The notes: generated by a model from the letters alone, not told the origin. DNA of 64,000 bases from Litsea cubeba (GCA_012931725.1 CM022945.1:155033354-155097353); one strand, 5' to 3'; shown: positions 1 to 11,824, counted from the first letter of the stretch. Numbers and translations: made by a program.

Positions 1-3000
1 CGTTCGGCCTCTGCAACCTGGTGAATCAGGGCACTCTCCCTGTCGCGAGCTTCTATTATGGCAGTCCACTTGGCAGCGACTTGTGCCTGCAAATGCTCAA
101 GACGTTTCCTGGCCTCATCGACCTCCCTATCAAGGATGTTAAGGTCATGTGTCAGCCCGATGATGGTTAGCTCTTCTTTATTCCTCTTTCAGGACTGCCA
201 CCTTCCTGCTTTCTGTAGCCTCATCCAGGTCAGACTTAGCCTTATCAGCAGGGTCCAGGAACATCTCCTTGAAGAACTGGTCATCAGCCAAACTCACGGT
301 CTCAAACCACTTGTCACCCAGTGCAATGATCCTATCAACGATCGCCCTGGCACCTGTGACATCCAGACCAGCCTCTTCAGCATCACTGAGAATCTCCTGC
401 ACATGCTGGATCATGCCAAATCCGACTTCCAAGTGCCCAGAAAAGAGAGTCTCAATCCAAGAGCTCACAACTCGCACCACCACCTTCTTCGCAAAAAGAA
501 GAGATGGCCCAGCTGAGGATTCGCCCAACTCCGTTGGTCGGCTACTCATGTCATCATCTGTTGAAAGAGTAACAAAAGAACTCTTTCCAGCTGAAGCTGC
601 TCCTGCTCGGGAAGGAATCTCAGCGCGAGGAATCTCCTCAATATTGTCAGAGCTGGTCCCAGGAATCTCTACCTCTGGATCAACCTCTGGCATCTCTTGC
701 TCTGGAAGCGACGGATCCTCCTCTGCCACTTCAAAACCTGCAAAGGAAACACAAAAAGGTATGAATATGACCCTGTTTGAAAATCATTATCAGAGTTATA
801 ACTACAAAATACCTTCTTCGACGACTGGCGGAACACTTTCCTCCTCCATGAACTCATCGAAAGCATCATCAACATTTGCGTCCATCGATGGTTCAAAGTC
901 ATCGGAATCCTGTGGCAAGTCAGCTGACAAAAAAAAATGTGTTAGCAAACCAAGTCACAAACAAAAAAAAAAGGGGAGCAAAAGAAGTCGTACCAATTGG
1001 AGATTCTGGATCTACTCCAGAGTCCCTCGGTTCTTCTTCAGGTGCCTCAACAGGATCCATCACCACGTCATCGGTTGGGACCACAGGCATCACCAAGTCT
1101 TCCTCTGCTAAAAAAAAAAAAAGAAGAAAAGCAGAAACAAGAAGCAAATCATAACATGGAAAAAGTCCCATGAAAAGAAATGGAAAGAGAAAGAGGAAGA
1201 ATCATACCCTCACCGACGGTCTCTTCTTCTCGGCTTCTCTTCTCCGGAGGCTCGTCAGCATCCACTGGCACATCCTCATTGATAGTAAGAGGAACTTCCA
1301 AGTTAGGAGAGTCCTCATGCTGCCCCTTGCTGCGATGATGACTCCTCCTCCTCTTACTTCTGCGGGCTCGCTTCTTAGAGGAACCTGCCCCGCTGTCAGA
1401 GTCAGGTTTGCCACTCGACTCATCACTGGATGGTCTGCTCTTGCCAGTAGAGTCCACGGAAGCTTGCCTCTGCGCCGCTTGCATCCAAGCGCCAAGTTCG
1501 GCTTCCTCCTGTTCTAGCTGCTCCAAAGCCTCATCAGGTATTTCTCGAACAGCTTCAGAACCGATGACGCCCTGGTCACCGAGAAAGCCTATCTTGTGCT
1601 TCTCTCCAGAAAGGAAGGCCCAAACTTCCTCTCGCCGGATGCCATCCGACTTTCCAAGGCCCTTTCCAGATGCCAGCTTCACATCAAGCTCCTTCCTGGA
1701 AAGTCCCCGATATGCCGAGAAGCTCTCCGCGAACCACTTCGCAAAGCCGGCAGTCCGGGAAGTCAGCAACACAGGATAAGAAATCATGGCTGTAGTGTCT
1801 TCAGCACTATAGAAAGCCCATGCATTTCTCCCGTCCTGTAAGCCTCCAAAGCGCTTCACCATGCTTGAAGGCGCTCCAACAACGCCTTGAGAAAAGCCAA
1901 GCTGCAAAGCAAAGCGAGAAGGTACATACGGCTGGATGTCGACGAAAAGATGTCTACGGTACACCATCGTGCCGACACGTATGCTGAAAAGCCACTCTCT
2001 CTCTCTGCATTTGTCAAGGAATAATGCCTTCCCGACCCCGCCCTGGTAGAGTCTCGGGAGGCACCAAAATCAAAAGCCTTCTTCCGCAACTCCGGAGAAA
2101 GCTTTACTGACGATTGCCCCATCTCGACGTCCCTGAACCGTCGGATCCTCATACGGGCAAACAAAAGTGATTCAGACACGGCTTTGCCCTTAGCCAGTCG
2201 AATCATCAGAGGATCATCATCCTGTGCAGCACCCAGCCGATGGAAGCCAGGACAGTGGTATACATACCACGAATAAAAGATATGGGCTGAAAATACCCTA
2301 TTCATGGGAAGCCCAAGCCGAACCAGAAAAGCAGCAGCCTGCAGTTCGGTACACAGGTAGGAGTAAAGAGCTGGCACCAAAGCAAACTGCTCTCCAAACG
2401 CCATCTGACAAGCCGGAAAAATACAATGCGGCCTGATGTGCGTTCCATCTCCTCCAGCAAATACAGCCTCACCAAGCCAATAAGTGAGGTAAACAGCGAG
2501 ATCTCTCCGCGGTGCAATGTCAGGACATATGGCGTTTGTGCTTGCACAGAAATCTCTCAACTCTTCTTGCATGGCCAAGATCTTCTTTGAACTTGGATCC
2601 TGAGCTCCAGCTTCCTGGGTCATGCTATCAGAAGGCTCCCTACTATCAAAGAAGTTGGGGAATGAAGAGCAAAAACTCTTCCAACTGCTGGATCTAACTT
2701 TCGAACCCCCCTTCTCCTTCAAAAAATCATAGAAGGCGACGAGCTGAAAGTATAGAAGCCTGAACTCCTCAGACTGCCCCTCGAGGACGCTGTCAATCGG
2801 CATAAACTCCTCATAGAGTTTGCCGAGGATGGGCAATCCGGTAATGGCGCTCAACTCCTTCAAAGAAAAACCAATCTCACCATTCGTCACAACGAAGGTA
2901 TTGGTTTGAGGGAGGAACGACTCCAGCATAGCCATGAAGGCCTCGTCGGAAAAGATCACGGTCTCCCTAAAAGCGCGGACCGCATCAAAAATCCCGGCTT

Positions 3001-4436
3001 CCTTCAAAACGGCGCCACCAATCAGCAGGACGCGATCAGTCCACGACTTCCACTCGGGGTCAGCATTGAAACGACCTCGAAGTCGAAAAGGCTTGATCCA
3101 ATTGCTGCCGTCACCACTGAAAATACCAAGGCCCACCGGTCTCAAATCGACCGACGGATAATCAGAGCCCTGGTAGCCGCTGGATGGCATCAACAAGTCC
3201 ATGTCAACAGGCGACCTCTCCGTATATCCAGGAGAACCGCCGACAAAAACCCCGGTCTTGATTACATTTGTCCTTCTCACCCAACTTGGAGGATCTTCCC
3301 TCTTAGGGCACGTGGGGGCAAGGCTCAGAATCGAGACGGTGCGATCAAACATCGACCGGGTAGTAACAGTCTTCTTCTCACCATCTGCTGTGAAGGAAAA
3401 CTGAAAAGATCTCCTCTGGTATGTAATGTCGTCAGGGACAGCATCACCAAAGAAGAAGGTAGGCTTGGGCAAAACGCTCTGATCTTCCATCAGCCATGGA
3501 CGACTGCTTACCATGATCTTATAGAATTCCTCTCCCTTGAGAGTGATCAGTCGCTGCCTCATCTCATCTCTGTTGAGGGAGTCGCACTCTTCCAAATTTC
3601 TCTCAACATACTGGACCTTCTCAAAAGCCTGCTGAACGGCCGGATTAGAAGATCTAGAAGATCGACGAGGTACGCTTGTAGCAGGCTCTTTACCCTTGTT
3701 CGCTCTGGAGGAACCACCTGAAAAGGATGGAAAAGAAAAAGATCAAACATCAAAATGACAGAATCTCGCTAAAAAAAAATCTGGCGAAATTTTGACATGA
3801 TAACGGGGCAATTCCGAAGAAAAGGAACTATCCCGAAAGAAATAGAAAGCTTGAAGATGGGCTCAACATCGCTGCGAGCTCCGAAACTCCAAACTTTCGA
3901 AACCTAAAAGTCTCCGCAAAATCAGGAAGGGCTCAACATCACTGCGAGCTCCAAGTTCCCAAATTTGCAAACACTTTCAGGTATGCTATCACATCATGCT
4001 ACAAATTTAATTTACAAATTAAAGGCATGCATGAACATCTAGATTTGCGAAAAAAAAATGCATTATCATGATGAGCAAAAAAAAAAAAAGAAAAGAAACT
4101 TTCTCTAAAAAAAAAAAAGAAGAGAGGAGAAAGAAAACAAAAAAAAAAAAAAAAAAAAAAAAAACGGGCTGGCCCACAGGCCGTGGCCCACAGGCCACGT
4201 GGCCGTACGGCCAGATCCGTACGGATCTGTCCGTACGGCCCACACAATAAAAAAAAAACATGAAAAAAAAAAGAAAGAAAAGAAAGCAAAAAAAAAAAAA
4301 AACGTGTGAGAAAAAAAAAGAGGCAAACACGTGAAAAGAAAAAAAAAAAAGAAGAAAAGAAAGAAACAAAAAAAAAGAAAGAACTTTTTTTCTACAATGG
4401 AGTTTTCTTGAAAAAGAAGAACTTACTTGAAGCCAT
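1..4436 (-). pseudogene. Tat antisense spliced gene (aORF), copy A, 3' end cut by window
   Basis: This is an intron-containing gene on the strand opposite to gag-pol. Exons that keep phase are 4436-4427 (ATG plus three codons and one base), 3717-1208, 1107-994, 923-813 and 737 to beyond position 1. Every intron starts GT and ends AG, with pyrimidine-rich acceptors. The large exon has a region (for example GEIGFSLKELSAITG) that resembles the plant mobile domain (PMD-like, from memory), then a basic stretch (KKRARRSKRRRSHHRSK) suggesting nuclear entry. Exons 3-5 are acidic and lead into a coiled coil. Compared with the 53759-58394 copy, the only obvious break in exon 2 is a 2-bp expansion of a CT run near 1995-2010, which shifts the frame. 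Antisense additional ORFs are known in Tat-lineage elements such as maize Grande; the function is unknown. I am sure of the gene structure and unsure of the role. Confidence 0.78.
3718..4426 (-). other. Intron 1 of antisense gene, with A-rich tracts and palindromes
   Basis: The donor is AA|GTAAGT at 4426 and the acceptor is TTTTCAG ending at 3718. Inside are two diverged copies of a unit containing GGGCTCAACATC.CTGCGAGCTCC (about 3860-3965), long A-runs with scattered G (4060-4400), and a GC block at 4164-4240 holding GGCCGTACGGCC and GATCCGTACGGATC, both perfect palindromes. Splicing joins A to GT to give a Ser codon and opens the long exon-2 frame. Confidence 0.65.
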
Positions 4437-4561
4437 TGATGGAGAAGAAGAAGAAGAAAACTCTTGAAGATCTTGAAGAAGAAAAGCTCTTGGTCTTGAA
4501 GCCCTCTTGAGATTATTGCAAAAGAAAGTAATAAGAGCAAGAGATCCAACCTTCTCCTTGC

Positions 4562-4568
4562 TTTTATA
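4562..4568 (-). promoter_or_regulatory. TATA box of antisense gene, copy A
   Basis: TATAAAA on the minus strand lies 126 bp upstream of the ATG at 4436, followed by a pyrimidine-rich leader ending in a plausible start context (ATCAATGGC). The same box and spacing recur in the copy at 58518-58524. It suggests that the antisense gene has its own promoter rather than using the LTR. Confidence 0.55.
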
Positions 4569-5173
4569 GAGGAGAGCAAACCAAAGAAGGAAAGAAGAAA
4601 GAGGTAAGTGTTACTAATTAGTAACCTTACCAAAAGAAAGAGATTAGAAAGATTCTTCCCAAAAGAAAGATATCTTGAGATATCCTATCCCAAAATAAAG
4701 GGATCTTGAGAGATTTTCTCCTAAAATCAATCTATGACGGATTCTTTCCCAAAAGAAAGATATCTTGAGATATTCTATCCCAAAATAAAGGGATCATGAG
4801 AGATTCTCTCCAAGTAAAGATATTCTTGGATATTCTCTATCCAAATGAGATATTTTGGATATTCTTTACAAAAATGACACCATATGAGATCTAAGCCATT
4901 TCAAAAGCTTAAGGTCCCATGGGTTAGCCCATATGAGCCAGGTTTGACCACCTAGGCACAAAAAAAAAAAAAAAAGAAAAATTTTGGGCTTTTAGTCAAA
5001 GAGAAATCCCTCTTACCAAGAGCATACAAAAATGGTTCCATGCCTCTTTTGAGTTGATTGGACCATACAAAAGAAAATTCCAAGCCCCATGAGCTTCCAA
5101 AAATCAAACCACCCAGCCTCATCTACCAAATTGAGCCAAATTCTTGAAATTGACATTCCATCAAACCAAATCC

Positions 5174-5390
5174 TGGTCCCCTAACTTGCCACATACAGCC
5201 TGTTAGGTCACAAGACCAAAACCAAAAACCAAAACCTGATCCCCTAACTTGCCACATATAGCCTGTTAGGTCACAAGATCAAAACCAAAATTGATCCCCC
5301 AACATTCCACATACAGCTTGTTGGGTCACACGATCAAACCCGACCCCCTAACCTGCCATATATAGCCTGTTAGGTCACAAGGTCAAAACC
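5174..5390 (+). repeat. Short tandem repeat, about 50-64 bp x 4
   Basis: Four diverged copies of CCCCTAACTTGCCACATA followed by AGCCTGTTAGGTCACAAG start near 5174, 5238, 5292 and 5341. The array is also present upstream of the LTR at about 59120-59340, so it belongs to the element. Confidence 0.7.
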
Positions 5391-5606
5391 CAAATCCACA
5401 TCCCTGATGTCATCTTCAAAATTTTGCCTCGAGATGGTACGTGATCCCTTTCACTACCATAAAATTCCCCTGGAAGCTCAAAAGGCTACAAATACCAAAA
5501 AGAAAGATTGCTCAAAGACTCTTGGTCAAGTCACAGGCTCTCCTTCAAAAAAAATCTCTTCGAGGCACATCGACTACAAAAGTTAAGCAACTCGCCGCTG
5601 TACCTC

Positions 5607-5617
5607 GAGGGGGCATT
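5607..5617 (+). other. Polypurine-tract-like site before LTR A
   Basis: GAGGGGG then CATT sits directly before the TGTTGACACC terminus. The identical block (CTCGAGGGGGCATT) precedes LTR C at 59554-59567. This is the expected place for plus-strand priming, although the purine run is short. Confidence 0.5.
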
Positions 5618-6342
5618 TGTTGACACCAAAAATGTCACTTTGCCTTTTCAAGATCCAAAGAGCTACATGAAGTTGCAACCTGCCATAAATAGGCAATGCT
5701 GCTTCCAAAAATCAAATCTTGTCAGAATCAAACAAAAACAGCAAGATTCATCCAGACAGCCAAAAGAGGAGTACACAAGAAGTTTCAAGCCATTTCAAGA
5801 TCATTTGGCCTAACTTCGCTTCTCCGACAGCCAAATCAAGCCTCTCGGCGGTAAAGCTCTCTGGGACCATGGTTTCCAAGACAGAACCTATGGATCATCT
5901 TAAAATGACTCCAATAGGTTCCCTGTCAAATTTCAAGTCAATCGGACATCGGTTGACCGCACGTCAAACCGCGACATCTTCATCGCGACAAAAAGCAAGT
6001 CTACAGGTGATAGGACCCCAAACGGCTTCAAAACTCAAACAAAAGCCTATGGTTGGTCTTATTTATTGCTCAGGAGGCTTCACACCAAATTTCAGGTCAT
6101 TCCGACATCGTTTGACCCAGTTTCAGCTTTTGACAGAAAATCGGCAGCTCTGCGCGACAAAGTCTTCGGCTTTCTCAGGAAATTGGAAACTTTGCAAAAT
6201 AAAATGCAAGGATTCTCATCAGGTTTCCTACAAATAAATCAGGCCAATAAATGGTCAAAATGTCAAGGAAAAGTACAGAAGAAAAAAGACTCAGAAAAAA
6301 GCAAAAACGGACGCAAAACGGGACCAGAAAGGGGGAAAACCC

Positions 6343-6390
6343 CCCAGGGTCGCAGGCCCCTGCGACCCTGGGCCAGGGTCGCCGGCGACC
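6343..6390. repeat. GC-rich hairpin plus palindrome in LTR A
   Basis: Arms CCCAGGGTCGCAGG (6343-6356) and CCTGCGACCCTGGG (6359-6372) are perfectly complementary around a 2-nt loop. Six bases later GGTCGCCGGCGACC (6377-6390) is a perfect palindrome. Both are nearly preserved in LTRs B (about 31967-32020) and C (about 60293-60340), with one arm change that widens the loop. Confidence 0.8.
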
Positions 6391-7068
6391 ATGGACCCCG
6401 GGGTCGCCGGGAAAGCCCCGGAAACCCCGGTTTTCGCCGTTTTTTTCGCGATTCGAGGAGCCCAGCCTCTGGTACTTTCCAAAATTCATGCTTTTGAGAC
6501 ACCAAGTCCTCTGATATCCGTCCAAAACACGGGTAAAACATCAAGAGTATCGAAGACAGTATTGATCGCCACCCGGTCAACCAAAAAAAGTGTGCTTTCC
6601 ACCCGACCGATCGAGAAATCGACAGGACAGATGGCACCGACCCGCTGTTGGCAACAAACACCTGAAATTACATGGTCATCTGATGTCGATCTACATGAAG
6701 ATCCATCGATGATCATCGACAGAAGAATTCAAAAGACGTGGCACGGCCCGCGACTCTTCAGCTGCTCGGCGACCACTTAATGCGATTAATTGACTAACTT
6801 TATTACAGTCATTAATCCATTTCTTTGGACGGCCCAATCAGAAGCAAGCATTTGGGAGTTACAAGTCAAGAGATTCATGACATTTAACCCATGAAACTCC
6901 TCCCATCATGGCGATTAAAGGCGATTAAATGCCCTCAATCTCCTCCGGCCAATCAGAAGCCAAGAAAAAGGAGTTACAAAATAAACAATTCAATTTTGTA
7001 ACTCCTCCCATTATGCGGCTTAATGACATTAAAAGCCCATAAACTCTCCTAAATGGCTACCAAGAGCC

Positions 7069-7076
7069 TATAAATA
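7069..7076 (+). promoter_or_regulatory. TATA box of LTR A
   Basis: TATAAATA lies in a context (GCCTATAAATAGGAG) conserved at 32701-32708 in LTR B and 61020-61027 in LTR C. It is the only strong TATA box about two-thirds of the way through the LTR, so it is the likely start of genomic RNA. Confidence 0.6.
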
Positions 7077-7580
7077 GGAGAGCACTCCAAAGGAATCCAG
7101 ATCGGAAAAAACACACAACAAACATCAGACAGCAGTCAGAATCCAGAGAAAAGAAAAAAGAGAGAAAACTCTGCGGAAGTTCTACACCGGCCACCGCAAC
7201 AAGGTGACAAAAGTCCCTTGGGGGGTACCCCCCCCCCCCCCAAGGTCCTTGCCTTCTCCTCCTGCCTCCAATGGCTTAGATGTGGCTTTTCAGCCCGTCT
7301 ACTCGGCTTTTTATTGGACATAGGACCTTGCTTTGGTCTTTGTCTTCTAAAAACCCGAGGTTATAGCCAAGCCAAGCGAATCAAATAGCATCCTCTGTTC
7401 TCATCTGCATGGATGATGGCGAAGCCCACATATGGCTTGCGACCGTCAATCTAAACGAGTCCTCCACAATCTCCTGAGAAGTTAGATCCTCCTTTTCTTG
7501 CTTTTCATTGTAGTTTGTATTTTTTCAAAAGAGACAAAAATCACAATTCTTGTCTTTCATTGTTGATAAGGATTGTAAAT

Positions 7581-7655
7581 CGGCTATAAACGCCAAAATC
7601 GGCTATAAACGCCAAAAATCGGCTATAAACGCCAAAATCGGCTATAAATGCCAAA
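7581..7655 (+). repeat. CGGCTATAAANGCC minisatellite in LTR A
   Basis: Four copies of a roughly 19-bp unit start at 7581, 7600, 7620 and 7639. Similar arrays are in LTRs B and C and on the minus strand at about 25020-25110. The same core occurs in the internal 3' tail at 20717-20925 and 53036-53410. Confidence 0.75.
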
Positions 7656-7926
7656 AAATCGCCTTTCACGGCAAATCAAGAAAAATGTCTCTTTTCTTAA
7701 ATATATGTGCAATGGAAAACTTGAAAGAAGTTGATTTCCTTTTTACTTGCGAAGGTTGATCCCCGGATCATCACTTGCAATTCCAAGTAAAATAGAAAAT
7801 CTGGCACACCCACAAAAAAAGAAATGTTGATGTACGCCCCTGCACCCCGGTTACGAAAGGGTCGGAACCAAATGGACTCCCACGTCCGCCGACCTCGGTA
7901 GAACCAAGCAGGAGCGCGGTCCATCA

Positions 7927-10770
7927 ATCAAAAGCTGTACATATTCAAAATGTATAGAAAATCATGGATACCTACAAAATCCTGTGTCCATATAAAACGG
8001 GTGTAAAACACAAATATTTGACAAGTCAGGAATTCATTTAAAGCATGTATGAAGCATGAATATTTGACAAAACATGTATTCCTTTAAAGCATGTATAAAG
8101 CATGAATATTTGACAAATTGGGAATTCATTTGAGAAAATAACACCTTGCAAAAATATTGAAAACCTGTATAAATAATGAATTTCATAAAAGATAATGCAT
8201 CATTTATTTAGAAGACATGAACAATATAAAACAGTAATGTACCAAGAATTAGGAACTGTTAAGATGGCAACCACACAAAGCTAAATCCTCTCTCACTAAA
8301 GTGATGAGAGCACATCGGGACATTGACCTCAGTCACACAAGGTGAGGAGAGTCAATGATTAAATATAATAATATACATACTCTGTGGGACCACAGTAGCG
8401 AACCGGGTAAATACTTTGCGGGATCCAGGCTGCAGCTGGCGGGACGGGAGGGGGATCTCCAAGTCAGTGGATCAAATTGACAAGGTTATCCAAGCTTAGT
8501 GGTGCCGACTCATAGGTCACAATCAAGAAAACAAAACAAATACATGTACGCATGTTCTCTTTTGGCTCATGGGCTCGCACTACAAAGCTCTGGCCCCATT
8601 TTGCATTAAGGATTTGTTCTCAAAATAATAATCCTTCTTGGTTCATGGGCTCGCACTACAAAGCTCTGGCTCCATCTTACCTCAAGGTTTTGTTCTCAAA
8701 ATAATAATCCTTTTTGACTCATGGGTCATATACAAGAGTTCAACAAGTACAAATACAATGGGACGGGGTGCCCATAGGCACAAAAACATATCTGTATTTG
8801 GTCGGGCATATAAGGGTTACAACATGCTAAAAACATGAATTTCAATGCCTTCGGGGTCAGTCTAGTCATAAAACATGAGATTTAAAGTGTACAAGTGAAA
8901 TTCGGGTCGAAATGTAACATGAATGGATTTCTAACATTCTCCGGGCCAAGTGTCGAAAGTCCAAGATTTGAATCAATGTGAATCGGGTCCCATTTGTCGA
9001 ATTTGTTACATATTTGGTACTCCATAAGAATTAAAGACATTCTGGGTCCTTATGTACATTGACAAGTCTAAAAGACATTTAAAAGATTAAAATGATGATG
9101 TTTCTTCTTCAATTTAGTTCCACAAGGTTCTTAAAAAAGAATCCAATAAAGTTGTAGTTTCGGTCAGCTTCTCGGTTGGCTGTCGATTAGCCAAACTGGG
9201 TATGTCGGCTAGCCGACAGCTGACCGACGGCTGACCGCTGATCCAAATCAGAACACAAACAGCTCTCTGAAAAAGGGACCAAATTGATTTCGGCTGACTA
9301 TCGGTTAGCCGAGGTTGTGCAGTTCGGTTAGTCGACAGCTGACCGACGGATCTGCTGATGAAATGCAGCTCTCTGAAAATGGAACCGACAAGGTTCGGTT
9401 GGCTGTCGGTTAACCGATGGGAAGTTCGGTTTCAAGTCAGATTTCCATTTCTTTCTTCCCTACATTTGTTCATACACTTTGAGCACCCTTATATACATTT
9501 TGAGGGTCTCAAGACATCCTTAAAAACCCATTCAATCCATTTTCGAACCTCTAATAATCCATCCATCCAACATCTCCTTTCCATCCATTCAAATACAAGA
9601 GAGAAAGAGAGAATCGGAGAAATCCACAAATAACCATTCAAGTTTAACACAAAACAATGTACATTTCTAAGAGATAAAATGACATAGAAAGATACATTAA
9701 TTGAAATCAATAGAAGACAAGTCTTGAAACAAGGTTTAAGCAAATGGAAATCATTAATGAAAACAAAGCATATGCATAAAATATGATTAACATTAAGAAA
9801 CCATTTCGTCCACTTGCCTTAGGTCCAAAGTTAGCAAATCAAGTCTTCTAAACACTCTCCAAGCCACAAATCACCAAATCTAAACCTTGGAAATCAAAAA
9901 CCAAATCAAAACAAAAGGAAAACCTCCAATAATCAAGACAAAGCATCTCAAAGGCTAGGAGAACACAAATCCAAAAGATTACAAGGATCCTTTACTTGGA
10001 AGTTCTTCAAAAAGCAAGAGGTTGCTCAAAGGAAATCTTGAAAAGCTTGGTTTCTTCAAAAATGGTGTCAATGGGTTGCTCTTGAGAAGATGAAGAAGAT
10101 TTGTGAAGCTCCTTTCTCGATTTGGCAAGAGCTTGGTGGTGATTTGAGATAGAGGAAGCAAGAAGAAGAAGAAAGGAGGCTAGGGCTGCTGGGACTTCTT
10201 CTTCCACAGTGGTTAGGGCAAGCAAAGAGAGAAATGAAGGAGGGGTTCCCTTATATAGCCAAAGTGGAGTGGGCTCCACAACTTAAAGTATTTGTCGGGC
10301 TAAAAACATTGGTTTTCAGGACTTCAAATGATTTCGACGAAGCAGACAAAGTTGATCGATGAAATTTTTAGTTTCCAAAAAGTATATGTTTTGCGGGTTT
10401 TGGTGACATTGAAAATTGTGTCCAGATTTTGAGTAAAAAGACCATTTTGCCCTCAAATTGAGAAAAGTCAGGTTTAGGAGTTTCGAACAAGAACGAGGTC
10501 AACATGAAAGTTGAAAAGATAAACAAAAAGAGTTAATGGGATTAAAGCACGATTTTAGAAAATCATGAACAAATCCCAAAGCTCACGCAAATTCATAACA
10601 AGAATCCTCCAAGGGTCCCACAAATCAAGAAGGTTCTCAAAACTCTTCAAAACCAAAGAAAATGTAGTTTAAACTCAGAAAATCAATCAAACAACCACTA
10701 AACCCACTGAGAAAACTAGTTCACAAATAAAACCACACTAAACTAGGAAATTAGGGGCCAGGTTCTCACA
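7927..10770 (+). mobile_element. 5'-truncated Tekay/Del-like chromovirus LTR
   Basis: It has no coding content. It shares blocks with the reverse complement of the solo LTR at 25355-29096: the GGCTCATGGGCTCGCAC block (8562 and 8640, versus about 27780), GCTGCAGCTGGCGG (8429) and TAGTGGTGCC (about 8500). Its end (GGGGCCAGGTTCTCACA at 10770) parallels the end GGGGTCGGGATCTTACA of that LTR. The 5' part is missing because Tat LTR A abuts at 7926. A unit of about 75 bp is duplicated at 8562-8720, and 9166-9420 carries GCTAGC-centred motifs. Confidence 0.6.
9166..9420. repeat. Cluster of GTCGGCTAGCCGAC-like motifs
   Basis: GTCGGCTAGCCGAC is a perfect 14-bp palindrome. Variants follow (GCTGTCGGTTAACCGATGG, GGTTAGCCGA, CAGCTGACCGACGG) across about 250 bp inside the truncated LTR. 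It parallels motif clusters in the other LTR families of this window. Confidence 0.6.
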
Positions 10771-11824
10771 CAATGGCTGGGAGGTCATCTTTGGTCGTGC
10801 TGTATGCGAGGTGAGCGGCACGGGGAAGAAGAAGAGGGATGGAAGAAGAAGAAGAGTAGAAGGAAGAGGAAGATGAGAAAGACAAAAAAGGAAAACAAAA
10901 GAAGAAGGGCAGGCTATGTGCGCGCAGACGACGGAGGCGCAATAGCAACAGGGGCTGCGGTGATGAGGGGATTGAGAGGGGGATGAGTCTGGGTAGAGAA
11001 GAAGAAAAGGGGTGAAAGAAGAAGGAGAAGAAAGGGAAGAAAGGGAAAAGGGAGAGGAAAGGAGGAAGAAAGAAGGAAGTAGGAGGAGGGGAGAGGTGGC
11101 GATTTGCAGCAGCACGGATGGGTGCTGGCGTACGATGTAGGGAGTAGCCATCAGAGGAATGACAATGACGCCACGCATGCAAGGAGTAGCGTTGGGCGCT
11201 GTGTGGGAGCGGCACCTGGCACTACATGTATGGACACGGAGAATGGAATTCCTCAATTTTGATTCCTGGTAGAGTGGATCCTCTCTCTTTGAGTGGTCTT
11301 CCTTCGCATCAATGGCCTCACCCTCTCCTGCGTTTTTTTTTTGTGAATAGATTCTGTGCGTGGAAAGAGAGAGGGAGCCCTCTACGTGAGATGAGATGAT
11401 ATGATGGGGAAGTATGGCGATCAACGAGTGGGCTCTATTGAATGGATGAAGGAAGACGAGAGAGAACGTCCGGACAAAGGGGACCATGGGGATTATGCGC
11501 GGGCTGAAGATGTAATAGAGTGTGCGATGGAGAGGATGGCCGTGAGGTGGGTGTGAGTTACAGGTTCTGCGCAGGGATGTATGGGTGGTGAGAACGGAAA
11601 AGAGGGCCTGAGGAGAGGATGTAATATGCGCATGAATGGGGATAGAGAGGAGAGCATTTGGAGGGTGAGATGTACGGTTTAAAGGGGTTTAGGGGAGAGT
11701 CCAGAGATCTGGGACTCTCCATCCCTATCTGAGGTATGGATCCTCTCTGCGTCTCTATTCTGATCTTCTCTGAGATGATCGGTGGCCAAGAAACGATCGA
11801 ATCTGATCGTCTTCTTGCTTGCAG
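10771..11824. other. Unassigned GA-rich region, no supported gene
   Basis: The + strand is strongly purine-rich at about 10805-11100 (GAAGAAGAGG-type). The minus-strand frame across 10738-11487 (249 codons) is Ser/Pro/Leu-rich, is explained by this composition, and matches no family I know. The stretch may be the 5' part of the DNA transposon whose Ulp1 remnant follows. Confidence 0.4.

Larger units (their letters stand above)
4437..5606. other. Tat 3' non-coding region between antisense promoter and 3' LTR
   Basis: I see no coding sequence. Positions 4640-4870 repeat motifs such as CCCAAAAGAAAGATATCTTGAGATAT in degenerate form. The rest is A-rich spacer and the short tandem array listed separately. 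The same order recurs at 58395-59556. Confidence 0.6.
5618..7926 (+). mobile_element. Tat-family LTR A (3' LTR), 2,309 bp
   Basis: It begins TGTTGACACC and ends GGTCCATCA. Sequence after the CCATCA end differs at all four visible LTR 3' ends in the window (7927, 61873, and minus strand at 24735 and 63676), which defines the terminus. A TATA box (TATAAATA, 7069-7076) probably drives transcription. Upstream of it are a 14-bp-stem hairpin and a 14-bp palindrome. Downstream, in probable R/U5, is a CGGCTATAAACGCC minisatellite. It belongs to the element whose antisense gene occupies 1-4436. Confidence 0.88.

Noticed and set aside
269..1111. Plus-strand frames opposite the antisense gene (also 1408-1841, 2906-3721, 54015-54905, 56865-57668)
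   Set aside because: Shadows of the antisense exons; the minus-strand reading has splice sites, phase and recognisable protein features.
4019..4633. Phe-rich minus-strand frames (and the Lys-rich plus-strand frames) around 4000-4630 and 57945-58619
   Set aside because: They are translations of poly-A/poly-T runs in intron 1 and the leader of the antisense gene; they are not conserved between copies in length or frame.
6066..6661. Frames of 80-150 codons in the Tat LTRs on both strands (also 31499-32349 and 59669-60668)
   Set aside because: They overlap on both strands across the GC hairpin, change frame between the LTR copies, and lie in sequence defined as LTR.
7581..7655. CRISPR-like appearance of short regular repeats in the LTRs and tails
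   Set aside because: Units are about 19 bp with almost no spacer and lie in a plant retrotransposon; this is a minisatellite.
10738..11487. 249-codon minus-strand frame, Ser/Pro/Leu-rich
   Set aside because: The composition follows the purine-rich + strand. No domain, no second copy and no splice or start context were seen.
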